Shown one piece after another: positions 16,745 through 24,502 of a stretch of 34,845 nucleotides of DNA. Every line of letters begins with the position of its first letter. The first letter of the stretch is position 1. Source of the DNA: Pararhodobacter sp. SW119. GTDB taxonomy: Bacteria; Pseudomonadota; Alphaproteobacteria; Rhodobacterales; Rhodobacteraceae. Position numbers and translations under genes: made by a program. Under the pieces are notes generated by a model. That model had not been told where the DNA came from, did not search any database, and saw only the letters and a program-made list of their open reading frames with translations. The stretch is taken from NCBI RefSeq assembly GCF_017811755.1, contig NZ_JADDJF010000035.1, forward strand, positions 1 to 34,845, in the 5' to 3' direction.

Positions 16745-18010
16745 ATGAGGATCCACAGACGCACATTGTTGGCCAGCATGGGCGCCGCCACCGCGGCGTT
16801 CGCAGCCCCCGCGGTCATCGGCCAGACGCGGCCGCGGGTGGTGGTGATCGGCGGCGGCTCCGGCGGGGCGACGGCGGCGCGCTACCTGGCGCGCGACAGC
16901 GACGGCGCGCTGGATGTCGTGCTGGTCGAGCCGACGCGCACCTACTACACCTGCTACTTTTCCAACCTGTACCTCGGCGGGTTCTGGGGTCTGGCGGATC
17001 TGGGGCATTCCTACGGCACGCTGGCCGCGCGCCACGGGATCAACGTCATCCACGACTGGGCCACCGGCGTCGACCGCGACGCGCAGACCGTGACGCTGGC
17101 CGGCGGCGCGGTGCTGGACTACGACCGGCTGGTCCTGTCGCCGGGCATCGACTTCGTCGAGGACAGCGTGCCCGGCTGGTCGGTCACCGCGCAGAACCGC
17201 ATGCCGCATGCCTACAAGGCCGGCAGCCAGACCGAACTTCTGAAGGCGCAGGTCGAGAACATGCGCGAGGGCGGCGTCTTCGCCATGGTCGCACCCCCCA
17301 ACCCCTACCGCTGCCCGCCCGGCCCCTACGAGCGGATCTCGATGGTCGCGCATGTGCTGAGCGAACGCAATCCGACCGCCAAGATCCTGATCGTGGACCC
17401 GAAGGAGAGCTTTTCGAAACAGGCGCTGTTCGAGGAAGGCTGGGCGCGCCACTACCCCGGCATGATCGAGCGCGTTGGCCCGGATTTCGGCGCCGACAAC
17501 GTCTCGGTCGACCCCGAGGCGATGACCATCGACATCGACGGCATGCTGGAGGAGGTGGATGTCTGCAACGTCATCCCCGCGCAGAAGGCCGGCCGCATCG
17601 CCGAGATCGCCGGCCTGACCAACGAGGCGGGCTGGGCCCCGGTGGTGCCGGCAAACATGAAAAGCCGGATGGACGACCGGATCCATGTACTGGGCGACGC
17701 CAGCGCGCAGGGCGACATGCCGAAATCCGGCTTCTCGGCCAACAGCCAGGCCAAGGTCGCGGCAAACGCGATCCGGCACGAACTGCTGGAGGCGCGGCTG
17801 TTCCCGGCGCGCTATTCCAACACCTGCTGGTCGCTGATCGCAGACGACGACGGGGTGAAGGTCGGCGCGTCCTACGAGCCGACGGAGGAAAAGATCGCCA
17901 GCGTCGACAGCTTCATCAGCCAGACCGGCGAAGATGCCGAGCTGCGCCGCCAGACCTACGAGGAAAGCATCGGCTGGTACAACGGCATCGTCGCCGACAT
18001 GTTCAGCTGA
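16745..18010 (+). CDS. Flavocytochrome c sulfide dehydrogenase, flavoprotein subunit (FccB/SoxF-like)
   Basis: A 421-residue FAD protein with a Tat signal (RIHRRTLLASMGAA, cleavage near AAPAVIGQ). The FAD-binding motif VVVIGGGSGGATAARYL follows at about residue 33. The two cysteines that form the redox disulfide in this family are visible (PNPYRCPPG near residue 190 and YSNTCWSLI near 360), and the C-terminal FCSD domain (DDGVKVGASYEPTEEKIASVDSFIS) is complete. It should oxidise sulfide or help the SoxYZ cycle and pass electrons to the dihaem cytochrome encoded upstream. GGAGGA precedes the start. It could work as FccB in free sulfide oxidation or as SoxF. Confidence 0.9.
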   Translation: MRIHRRTLLASMGAATAAFAAPAVIGQTRPRVVVIGGGSGGATAARYLARDSDGALDVVLVEPTRTYYTCYFSNLYLGGFWGLADLGHSYGTLAARHGINVIHDWATGVDRDAQTVTLAGGAVLDYDRLVLSPGIDFVEDSVPGWSVTAQNRMPHAYKAGSQTELLKAQVENMREGGVFAMVAPPNPYRCPPGPYERISMVAHVLSERNPTAKILIVDPKESFSKQALFEEGWARHYPGMIERVGPDFGADNVSVDPEAMTIDIDGMLEEVDVCNVIPAQKAGRIAEIAGLTNEAGWAPVVPANMKSRMDDRIHVLGDASAQGDMPKSGFSANSQAKVAANAIRHELLEARLFPARYSNTCWSLIADDDGVKVGASYEPTEEKIASVDSFISQTGEDAELRRQTYEESIGWYNGIVADMFS

Positions 18011-18018
18011 AGAACCGA

Positions 18019-18048
18019 ACGGGCCGGCGGCATTTGCCCCCGGCCCGT
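18019..18048. terminator. Hairpin between convergent genes
   Basis: ACGGGCCGG (18019-18027) and CCGGCCCGT (18040-18048) form a perfect 9-bp stem with a 12-base loop, just after the flavoprotein stop and touching the stop of the convergent gene. There is no long T-tract, so termination may be partial; it could serve both strands. Confidence 0.55.
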
Positions 18049-18794
18049 CATTCCGCTTCGCCCGGCAATCCGGCGGTTCGGGCGCCGCCCGGCCAGCCCG
18101 CGTCCGGATCGACCGGACGCCCGGCGTCCAGCGCCGCCAGCAGCCGGGCTTCATGGTCGAAACACGCCTGCACATGCGCGCGCACGGCATCGGCCAGCGC
18201 GATCACCTGCCCGGCGTCAAGCGTGACGAAGCGGCCGCCTGCGGCCTTCCAGGCGATCCGGCAACCGGGGTCGCGCAGCGCGCCGAACGCCGCCGCCTGA
18301 AGGCGCTGCTGTGCGCGGTCGTCGGTCTGCACCGTGACACTGCCGACCATGACACCCGCCGCCAGGGCCAGATCGCGCCGCATCCGGATGCGCCTGCGCT
18401 CCGCGCTGGCCTCTGCCCGGCGCCTGCCCGCCGGGGTCGCGACCTGCCTGAAATCGATCTTCCCGGCACGCCGACGCGCGCGGGTTGCGCGCGCGGGGCT
18501 CGATGCGCCGGGCAGCGCGATGGGGCCGTCAACCGCCACGGTGATGGGGGCCGGAAAGCGCGCGGCCTCGGCGGCGTCGCGGCCGTGCGGCAGGAACAGC
18601 GCCAGGTGCAGCACCCCCGCGATCCGTTCGACCGGGCCGGCGAACCAGTCGCCGTCCATCGCCTCGGGCGGAAGCATCGCGCCCTCGGGCAAGGGGGCAA
18701 AGTCGAAGGCGGTCCCGTTCAGCAGAAGTGTATCGCCGGCACGTTCCAGCGACAGCGTCCCGTCCCGGCGAATGGGCGAAAAGGCAATCCTCAT
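18048..18794 (-). CDS. Phage/GTA-type protein with DUF4376-like region
   Basis: A 248-residue protein without signal peptide. The C-terminal part (about 150-225) resembles DUF4376: TDDRAQQRLQAAAFGAL, a WKAAGGRFVTLDA segment and then VIALADAVRAHVQACFDHEARLLAAL. That domain occurs in phage tail-fibre-related proteins. The N-terminal part looks beta-rich and I do not recognise it. It lies 10 bp downstream of the DUF2793 gene on the same strand, so they form a pair. No other phage genes are in the window, which fits a solitary accessory locus of a gene transfer agent or a phage remnant. Confidence 0.65.
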   Translation of the reverse strand: MRIAFSPIRRDGTLSLERAGDTLLLNGTAFDFAPLPEGAMLPPEAMDGDWFAGPVERIAGVLHLALFLPHGRDAAEAARFPAPITVAVDGPIALPGASSPARATRARRRAGKIDFRQVATPAGRRRAEASAERRRIRMRRDLALAAGVMVGSVTVQTDDRAQQRLQAAAFGALRDPGCRIAWKAAGGRFVTLDAGQVIALADAVRAHVQACFDHEARLLAALDAGRPVDPDAGWPGGARTAGLPGEAE

Positions 18795-18804
18795 GGCATC
18801 CCCC

Positions 18805-19848
18805 TCAGAACCAGCGGCCGATGGCCGACGCGACCAGCGTTTCTTCGATGGACCCCGGATTGGTCGAGGTTCCGGGCACGTCGAGCACGACCGCCCAGCC
18901 CGAGGCCCCCTGCCCCAGCGCCCGCAGGTTGCTGCTGCGCAGAGCGATATTCGGGTTGCCCGTCCGCTGTCCGTAGGTCACCGCCACCTGGCGCGTCCCG
19001 ACAAAGGCGGCAGGGAACGCAAAGGTCTGCGTACTGGCCGTGGCGACATCCACCGCGATCACCCGCGTGCAGATCTGGGTGCCGTCGGCGAAGCGGACAT
19101 ATTCCCCGTTCGCGTTGGCCCCCCGTTCGATCACCGCCCCCGTCGGCGCGCCACCGGACTGGGTGACCGTGCCCAGCAGGTTGCCAAGGTGCAGCGCCTT
19201 CTTCCCGCCGATCGTGGCGCCGGCCTGCAGATCGGCGATGCCGGTGGCTGCGCTCACGCCGATCGCCGTGGTCCAGTCGGCGCCGTCGGCGCTGACCTTG
19301 AGCGCAAAATCATCCGACCCCGCAAGGCCCAGTTCGGCCCGCCCGGAAAACCCGGCCTGAAAGAGAAGCGAGGCGGTATCGCCCGCCGCCGCCTTGTTCA
19401 CCTTGACCCGGTGGTCGCCCCCTTCATGCGAGAATAGGACCGCGCCCGAGGAGACGGAAAGCCGGTTCTCGGCATCGGGCGCGACATTGATGCCCAGCCC
19501 CGGCAGATCGGCGAGACGCGGATGCGCCCAGGCGTCACCCGTCCAGATGCGGACCTCGTCACCCTTCGCCGCGCGCCAACCCGCCTTGGGCAGGATGAAG
19601 AACCATCCGCCATTGGCCCAGGCGGCCAATTGCCCGCCCTGCCCCGCCCATGCCGCGCTCGGCGCCGCGCCCAGCGCCCAGACCTCGCCCTCGGCGGGGT
19701 CGGGCGGCGGGTCCTCGGCATCGAAAGCCTCGACGGTCAGTTGCACCAGAACGTCGAGAAGCTCCAGCGCCTCGTTATGGGTCAGGTGTTTCTGCGCCTG
19801 ACCCTGCTGCATCAGCGGCATCGACAGACGGGGAGAGGTTTCGGACAC
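18805..19848 (-). CDS. DUF2793 domain protein (phage/GTA spike or fibre type)
   Basis: A 347-residue protein starting at GTG. The N-terminal 110 residues match the DUF2793 pattern: SPRLSMPLMQQGQAQKHLTHNEAL, LDVLVQLTVEAF, then GEVWALG and the WANGGWFFILPKAGW block. The rest is beta-rich (IGGKKALHLGNL resembles tail-fibre sequences) with a receptor-binding-like C-terminus. DUF2793 proteins are found in phage structural loci and, as far as I recall, at the head-spike locus of the Rhodobacter gene transfer agent; that comparison is from memory. It forms a two-gene unit with the DUF4376-like gene. The protein would sit on a particle surface and bind a cell. Confidence 0.75.
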   Translation of the reverse strand: MSETSPRLSMPLMQQGQAQKHLTHNEALELLDVLVQLTVEAFDAEDPPPDPAEGEVWALGAAPSAAWAGQGGQLAAWANGGWFFILPKAGWRAAKGDEVRIWTGDAWAHPRLADLPGLGINVAPDAENRLSVSSGAVLFSHEGGDHRVKVNKAAAGDTASLLFQAGFSGRAELGLAGSDDFALKVSADGADWTTAIGVSAATGIADLQAGATIGGKKALHLGNLLGTVTQSGGAPTGAVIERGANANGEYVRFADGTQICTRVIAVDVATASTQTFAFPAAFVGTRQVAVTYGQRTGNPNIALRSSNLRALGQGASGWAVVLDVPGTSTNPGSIEETLVASAIGRWF

Positions 19849-19967
19849 GGGCGCGCTCCGCTTGCTGAGATGCGGGGCAAGCTGGCGGATGCGGATTGGA
19901 CGCGGCTGAATCGACCGTGCGCCGCACGCCCGAAGGCCGCAACACCCGCCGAGGCACGCGCAGGCGG

Positions 19968-20756
19968 CTAGAGGTCAAACGTGGCCAGCACCGGCGCGTG
20001 GTCAGATGGCTGCTCCCACCCCCGCACCGGCCGAAGGATGCGGCTGGAATGGCCGGCGGCGGCGATGTCGCGGCTGGCCCAGATGTGATCCAGCCTGCGG
20101 CCCTTGTCGGCGGCGTCCCAGTCCGGGCTGCGGTAGGACCACCAGCTGTAAAGCTGTCCCTCGGGGATGTCCTGGCGGGTGATGTCGACCCAGTTGCCGG
20201 CCTCCAGCGCGTCGTTCAGCCCCTCGGTCTCGACCGGGGTGTGGCTGACGATCTTCAGAAGCTGGCGGTGGTTCCAGACATCGTCCTCGCGCGGGGCGAT
20301 GTTCAGATCGCCGACGAGGATCGCGTTTTCCGGCCGGTCGGCGCGGAAGCGGTCGCGCAACTCGGCCACGAAATCCAGCTTGTGGCCGAACTTGTCGTTG
20401 ATCGTCCGGTCCGGCAGGTCGCCGCCCGCCGGCACATAGAGGTTGTGCACCACCACCCCGTTCTCCAGCCGCGCCGCGACATGGCGGGAATCGCCCCGGG
20501 CGCACCAGTCGAGATGGCCCGCATCCTCGATCGGCCGGCGCGACAGGATCGCCACGCCGTTGTAGCCCTTCTGCCCGCGCGCCACCATGTAGGGATAGCC
20601 CGCCGCGGCAAAGACCTCGGCGGGGATCTTCTCGACCGGGCTCTTGCATTCCTGCAGGCACAGGATGTCGGGCCCCTCCTCCGCCAGCAGGCGGGTCACC
20701 AGTCCCGCGCGCAGGCGGACCGAGTTGATGTTCCAGGTGGCGATGGTGAGGGGCAT
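19968..20756 (-). CDS. xthA: Exodeoxyribonuclease III (AP endonuclease)
   Basis: A 262-residue exonuclease III. The family motifs are complete: TIATWNINSVRLR at the start, DILCLQECK with the metal-binding Glu, GYNGVAILSR, GDLNIAP, the long RRLDHIWAS block and the C-terminal SDHAPVLATF with the catalytic His. It repairs abasic and oxidised DNA ends. An open frame extends far upstream on this strand but passes through the small-RNA-like region and part of the regulator gene; ATG at 20756 is the proper family start. It is followed by the DUF2793 gene 119 bp further on. Confidence 0.95.
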   Translation of the reverse strand: MPLTIATWNINSVRLRAGLVTRLLAEEGPDILCLQECKSPVEKIPAEVFAAAGYPYMVARGQKGYNGVAILSRRPIEDAGHLDWCARGDSRHVAARLENGVVVHNLYVPAGGDLPDRTINDKFGHKLDFVAELRDRFRADRPENAILVGDLNIAPREDDVWNHRQLLKIVSHTPVETEGLNDALEAGNWVDITRQDIPEGQLYSWWSYRSPDWDAADKGRRLDHIWASRDIAAAGHSSRILRPVRGWEQPSDHAPVLATFDL

Positions 20757-20865
20757 GCGGTCTCCTGCGCGGCTCGGGTCGGGATCGCGCGCAACTAACC
20801 GCAACCGCGCCGAAAAGGAAACCCGCCAAGGACGACAGCGCCCGCCGGGATTGCCCGGCGGCATG

Positions 20866-20892
20866 AAAAAGTCCGGGCCCGAGGGCCCGGAC
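20866..20892 (-). terminator. Rho-independent terminator, copy A
   Basis: On the minus strand GTCCGGGCCC pairs with GGGCCCGGAC (20892-20883 and 20880-20871), a perfect 10-bp stem, followed by five T (20870-20866). It lies between the response regulator gene and xthA. Confidence 0.75.
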
Positions 20893-20930
20893 AGTCCAAC
20901 AGGGAGGAAGACGTGCCATGACCCCGACAC
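20866..20930 (-). ncRNA. Candidate small RNA, tandem copy A
   Basis: On the minus strand a GGTCATGG block is followed by TCCTCCCTGTTGGACTG (20908-20892) and then by a perfect GC hairpin with a U-tract. The same order occurs about 160 bp upstream (copy B), while the sequence between the copies is unrelated. The CCTCCC stretch is complementary to a ribosome-binding site, as in the anti-Shine-Dalgarno small RNAs of Rhodobacterales. No transcript evidence exists here. Confidence 0.45.
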
Positions 20931-21026
20931 GCCAAGGGGAGGAGGTTGTCCCGAAAGGGTGCGGCACAATCCTTTACGCGACGTTAACCCAAAGCACGCC
21001 GCCACGGCCGACCACCGCGCGCCCCG

Positions 21027-21056
21027 AAAAAAAGGCCCGGGCGCGAAGCCCGGGCC
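21027..21056 (-). terminator. Rho-independent terminator, copy B
   Basis: On the minus strand GGCCCGGGC pairs with GCCCGGGCC (21056-21048 and 21042-21034), a 9-bp stem with a TTCGC loop, followed by seven T (21033-21027). It is well placed to end the response regulator transcript. Confidence 0.85.
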
Positions 21057-21095
21057 AGTCCAACAGGGAGGGTGCGGCCCATGACCCGGGACCGC
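21027..21095 (-). ncRNA. Candidate small RNA, tandem copy B
   Basis: This copy has the same GGGTCATGG start, the same CCCTCCCTGTTGGACTG block (21072-21056) and an unrelated but equally strong terminator stem. It begins shortly after the response regulator stop and may be processed from that mRNA or transcribed alone. The block CAGTCCAACAGGGAGG (plus strand) is identical in both copies over 16 bp. Confidence 0.45.
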
Positions 21096-21112
21096 GCGGG
21101 ATTCCGTTTCGC

Positions 21113-21799
21113 CTAGGGAACCAGCCGATAGCCGCCCGGTTCCGTCACGAGCAGCCGCGCGCTCGACGGATCGGGCTCGATCTTCTGGCGCAGGCGATAG
21201 ATATGCGTCTCCAGCGTGTGGGTGGTCACCCCCGCATTGTAGCCCCAGACCTCGTGCAGCAGCACCTCGCGCGCCGCCACGCCCTCGGGCGCGCGGTAGA
21301 GGAACTTCAGGATGTTGGTTTCCTTCTCGGTCAGCCGGATCTTGCGCTCGCGCTCGTCGATCAGCATCTTCTGCGCCGGCTTGAACTGGTAGGGGCCCAG
21401 CTGGAAGACGGCGTTTTCCGACTGCTCGTGCTGGCGCAACTGCGCGCGGATGCGGGCCAGCAGGACCGGGAACTTGAAGGGTTTTGTCACATAATCGTTC
21501 GCCCCGGCGTCGAGGCCCAGGATCGTGTCGGCATCGCTGTCCTGCCCGGTCAGCATCAGCACCGGGCACTTCAGCCCCGACTTGCGCATCCGCTTGCACA
21601 GCTCGCGCCCGTCGGTATCCGGCAGGCCCACGTCCAGGATCACCAGATCGAAGGTGCCGGCCTTGACCTTCTCCATCGCATCGGCGCCGTCGCCGGCCTC
21701 GAACACGTCGAAATCCTCGGTCAGCACCAACTGCTCGGCCAGCGCCTCGCGCAGGTCGGCGTCGTCATCGACCAGCAGGATCTTGTTCAGCTTCGGCAT
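21113..21799 (-). CDS. OmpR/PhoB-family response regulator (CenR-like)
   Basis: A 228-residue DNA-binding response regulator. The receiver domain (1-120) has the acidic pocket DDD at 11-13, phosphorylation site D56 in LVILDVGLPD, and the conserved Thr and Lys (LMLTGQD, YVTKPF). The winged-helix output domain (about 130-228) shows KIRLTEKETNILKFLYRA and THTLETHIYRLRQKIE. It strongly resembles the regulator highly conserved in Rhodobacterales and related to Caulobacter CenR, which controls envelope functions; I make this link from memory. No kinase gene is adjacent. ATG at 21799 has GGAG upstream; GTG at 21811 is an alternative. It is divergent from ribA. Confidence 0.88.
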   Translation of the reverse strand: MPKLNKILLVDDDADLREALAEQLVLTEDFDVFEAGDGADAMEKVKAGTFDLVILDVGLPDTDGRELCKRMRKSGLKCPVLMLTGQDSDADTILGLDAGANDYVTKPFKFPVLLARIRAQLRQHEQSENAVFQLGPYQFKPAQKMLIDERERKIRLTEKETNILKFLYRAPEGVAAREVLLHEVWGYNAGVTTHTLETHIYRLRQKIEPDPSSARLLVTEPGGYRLVP

Positions 21800-21916
21800 G
21801 ACGTGCTCCACGGCAATGGTTCCTCTTGGCGATTGACCTGATGGGCCATTCGTCCCGGTTCAAGTTTTGCAACATTCCGCTCACGCGGACGTGTGAAAAG
21901 ACCCCGGCCGGCGCAG

Positions 21917-21931
21917 GAATTGTTTCAATTC
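21917..21931. promoter_or_regulatory. Inverted repeat in the regulator-ribA intergenic region
   Basis: GAATTG (21917-21922) and CAATTC (21926-21931) form a perfect inverted repeat around TTT, in the 183-bp divergent region. It could be an operator. I see no FMN riboswitch fold here. Confidence 0.3.
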
Positions 21932-21982
21932 GGCCGCGCGCGGACTACATCCTGTCGGCCGACACCAATGCGCGGACCGCCG

Positions 21983-23065
21983 ATGAGTCTTTTTCCCAGC
22001 CCCCTCGAACGCCTCAACCGCGCCCGCGCCGACCTGCGCATGGGCCTGCCGGTCGCGCTGACCCATGGGCCGGGCGCGGCGCTGGTAATCGCCGCCGAGG
22101 GTTTGACCGCCGACCGGCTGGCCGACCTGCGCGCGCTGGCCCCGCAGCCGGTCCTGGCGCTGACCGGGCACCGGGCGCAGACGCTGAAGGCGCGCGCCTA
22201 TGACGGCGACCTCGCCCGCGTGGTGATCCCGCCCGAGGTCGGCACCGACTGGCTGGCCGCGCTGGCCGATCCCGCCGACGACCTGAAGCACCCGATGAAG
22301 GGTCCGCTGGTGACGCAGCGCACGGGCGCGGCGGATCTGCACCGCGCCGCCATCCGGCTGGTGAAATCGGCACAGCTTCTGCCCGCCGCCCTCGTCGCCG
22401 AAACGCCCCAGGCCGCGGCGCTGGCCGCCAGCCACGGCCTGACCGTCCTGCGCGCGGACGAGACCGAGGTGCCCGAGACCCGCCTTTCGCCGGTCATCGC
22501 CGCGCGCCTGCCGATGCGTCTGGCCGGCGCCGGGCGGCTGCATGTCTACCGCCCCGACGACGGCGGGGTCGAGCATTACGCGATCGAGGTCGGCCGCCCC
22601 GACCGCCACGCCCCGGTGCTGGCGCGGCTGCATTCGGCCTGCTTCACCGGCGACGTGCTCGGCTCGCTCAAATGCGACTGCGGCCCGCAACTGCACGCGG
22701 CGCTGGCGGCGATGCACGCGGCCGGCTCGGGCGTCCTGCTCTACCTCAACCAGGAGGGGCGCGGCATCGGGCTGGCCAACAAGATGCGCGCCTATTCGCT
22801 GCAGGACCAGGGCTTCGACACGGTCGAGGCCAACCACCGCCTCGGCTTCGAGGATGACGAGCGCGACTTCCGCCTCGGCTCGGAACTGCTGCGCCGGCTG
22901 GGCTTCGATCAGGTGCGGCTGCTGACCAACAACCCGGCCAAGGTGGCGATGCTCGAAAAGGGCGGCATAAGGGTGGTCGAACGCGTGCCCCTGCGCGTCG
23001 GCCTGACCGACGAGAATGCCGCCTACCTGGCCACCAAGGCCGCGAAATCCGGGCATCTGATGTGA
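21983..23065 (+). CDS. ribA: GTP cyclohydrolase II (riboflavin biosynthesis)
   Basis: A 360-residue enzyme that opens GTP in the first step of riboflavin synthesis. The C-terminal GTP cyclohydrolase II domain (about 180-360) is complete: zinc ligands C220, C231 and C233 (HSACFTGDVLGSLKCDCG), NQEGRGIGL and the nucleotide-binding LTNNPAK. The N-terminal 175 residues are an extension that looks like a degenerate partner domain, common in alphaproteobacterial RibA; no DHBP-synthase active site is evident. ATG at 21983 is the likely start; ATG at 21968 is in frame. It overlaps the next gene by 4 bp. Confidence 0.92.
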   Translation: MSLFPSPLERLNRARADLRMGLPVALTHGPGAALVIAAEGLTADRLADLRALAPQPVLALTGHRAQTLKARAYDGDLARVVIPPEVGTDWLAALADPADDLKHPMKGPLVTQRTGAADLHRAAIRLVKSAQLLPAALVAETPQAAALAASHGLTVLRADETEVPETRLSPVIAARLPMRLAGAGRLHVYRPDDGGVEHYAIEVGRPDRHAPVLARLHSACFTGDVLGSLKCDCGPQLHAALAAMHAAGSGVLLYLNQEGRGIGLANKMRAYSLQDQGFDTVEANHRLGFEDDERDFRLGSELLRRLGFDQVRLLTNNPAKVAMLEKGGIRVVERVPLRVGLTDENAAYLATKAAKSGHLM

Positions 23066-23595
23066 CCTGGCCCGCTCCGACCGCAGCGGCGACCGCCCGC
23101 GATCTGGTCGTCACCCGCCACGGCGCCCGGTTCCGCGGCCGCTTCCTGCCCTGCGCCTTGGGCCGTGGCGGCATCACGAGGGCCAAACGCGAGGGCGACG
23201 GGGCGACACCGGCGGGCATCCACCGCATCATCGCCCTGCTCTACCGCCCCGACCGCGTGGCAGCGACCGCCCTGCCCGGCTGGGCGGTGCCGATCGGCCT
23301 GCGCGACCTCTGGTCCGACGATCCGCGCGACCCCGACTACAACCACCTGGTCCGCGCCCCCCACCCCTTCGGGCACGAGCGCCTGCGCCGCGCCGACCCG
23401 CTCTACGACGTGATCCTGACCACCGACTGGAACTGGCCCGTCGCCGCGCCCGGCCACGGCTCGGCCATCTTCCTGCACAGCTGGCGCGCACCGCGCTTTC
23501 CCACCGCCGGCTGCGTCGCGTTCAAGCGCGCCGACCTCCTGTGGATTGCCCGGCGGCTGGACCACGCCTCGCGCCTGATCGTCCGGGGGGACTGA
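23062..23595 (+). CDS. L,D-transpeptidase (YkuD)-like protein
   Basis: A 177-residue YkuD-domain protein. The catalytic signature is present: H139 in GSAIFLHSW and C151 in FPTAGCVAF, with the usual spacing. The gene begins at GTG in a 4-bp overlap with ribA. No signal peptide is visible at this start, unlike peptidoglycan cross-linking L,D-transpeptidases; proteins of this compact type exist in many alphaproteobacteria and are annotated only by domain. A cell-wall role is likely but unproven, and the co-transcription with ribA appears positional. Confidence 0.82.
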   Translation: MTWPAPTAAATARDLVVTRHGARFRGRFLPCALGRGGITRAKREGDGATPAGIHRIIALLYRPDRVAATALPGWAVPIGLRDLWSDDPRDPDYNHLVRAPHPFGHERLRRADPLYDVILTTDWNWPVAAPGHGSAIFLHSWRAPRFPTAGCVAFKRADLLWIARRLDHASRLIVRGD

Positions 23596-23661
23596 CGGCC
23601 GCAATCGCCGCCGCTCAGGGCGCCGAGCGGGCAAATCCTGGGATGTCCACGCGCGCCCCCC

Positions 23662-23690
23662 CTGACAAAAGCACCTGTTTCGGGTTAAAT
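23662..23690 (+). promoter_or_regulatory. Candidate promoter of the GNAT gene
   Basis: CTGACA (23662-23667) and TTAAAT (23685-23690) are 17 bp apart. Transcription would then start near 23697, which excludes the upstream GTG at 23693 and supports the TTG start at 23729. Confidence 0.5.
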
Positions 23691-23728
23691 TCGTGAATTC
23701 ACTCGGCCCTCGACCACGGAGGAGTCCC

Positions 23729-24310
23729 TTGATCGCGCTCGAACCTCCCCTCAGGCTTGCCACGGCAGACGATGCGGCGGCACTGGCCGATCTCGTCAAC
23801 TTCGCGGGGGAGGGCCTGCCCCTTCACCTCTGGACCGGGCTTGCCCGGGATGGTCAGGACCCGTGGGAAATCGGCCGCGCGCGACAGGCCGAGAAGGCGC
23901 GCGACGGCCGGATCGTCGTGATGGACGCGGGTGACGGTGCCGTGGCGAGCCTGACGGGCTATGCGATCGGCGCGCAACCCGTTCCGATCGACGCGGATTT
24001 CCCGCCGCTGCTTCGGCCGCTTCAGGAACTGGAGAACCGGGCCCTCGACACCTGGTACGTGAATGTGCTGGCCTGCTACCCGCAGCATCGCGGCCAGGGG
24101 ATCGGATCGCGGCTGCTGGACGTCGCGGAAAGGATCGCCCGGTCCGAGGGGAAGCCTCGGATGAGCGTCATCGTCGCAAGCGACAACGCCGGCGCAAGAC
24201 GGCTCTATGAGCGTCACGACTATGTCGAAACCGACAGTCGAGAGTGCATCAAGGACGGCTGGGCAACCCAGGCTGAACGTTGGATCCTTCTCTTGAAGCG
24301 GCTCCCGTAA
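23729..24310 (+). CDS. GNAT family N-acetyltransferase
   Basis: A 193-residue acetyltransferase of the GNAT fold. The acetyl-CoA loop is visible as YPQHRGQGIGSRLLD (about residues 112-126), preceded by the WYVNVLAC strand and followed by IVASDNAGARRLYERHDY, the conserved end of the domain. The substrate cannot be told. I chose TTG at 23729 because CGGAGGAG lies five to six bases upstream and the candidate promoter fits; a GTG at 23693 would extend the protein by 12 residues. It is a single gene, with no functional link visible to its neighbours. Confidence 0.82.
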   Translation: MIALEPPLRLATADDAAALADLVNFAGEGLPLHLWTGLARDGQDPWEIGRARQAEKARDGRIVVMDAGDGAVASLTGYAIGAQPVPIDADFPPLLRPLQELENRALDTWYVNVLACYPQHRGQGIGSRLLDVAERIARSEGKPRMSVIVASDNAGARRLYERHDYVETDSRECIKDGWATQAERWILLLKRLP

Positions 24311-24502
24311 CGCCCAGCGCGGCCCGGCCCGTGCCGCGCACAAGAAACGCCACGCAAGCGCAAACGCACCGGATGTGCAGGTTAAGATTTGGTTGCGATC
24401 ACGGTTTTTATCGCGCAAGAGCAAGCTCTTGGCGGAATGCGCGCATGCGCGCACCTGCCGTTTTCGCCCCGCCAGCCGTCGCGCCAACCCCCAGCACAGA
24501 AC

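Noticed and set aside
20893-21112. Plus-strand leader peptides after AGGGAGG in the two small-RNA-like copies
   Set aside because: Both copies have AGGGAGG before ATGACC on the plus strand, but the following peptides differ and the T-tracts after the stems are on the minus strand, favouring minus-strand RNAs.
19968-21599. Single 543-residue xthA-containing frame
   Set aside because: The upstream part crosses two terminators and the response regulator; the exonuclease family begins at 20756.
21800-21982. FMN riboswitch before ribA
   Set aside because: I looked for the conserved FMN aptamer blocks and did not see them; only a short inverted repeat is present.
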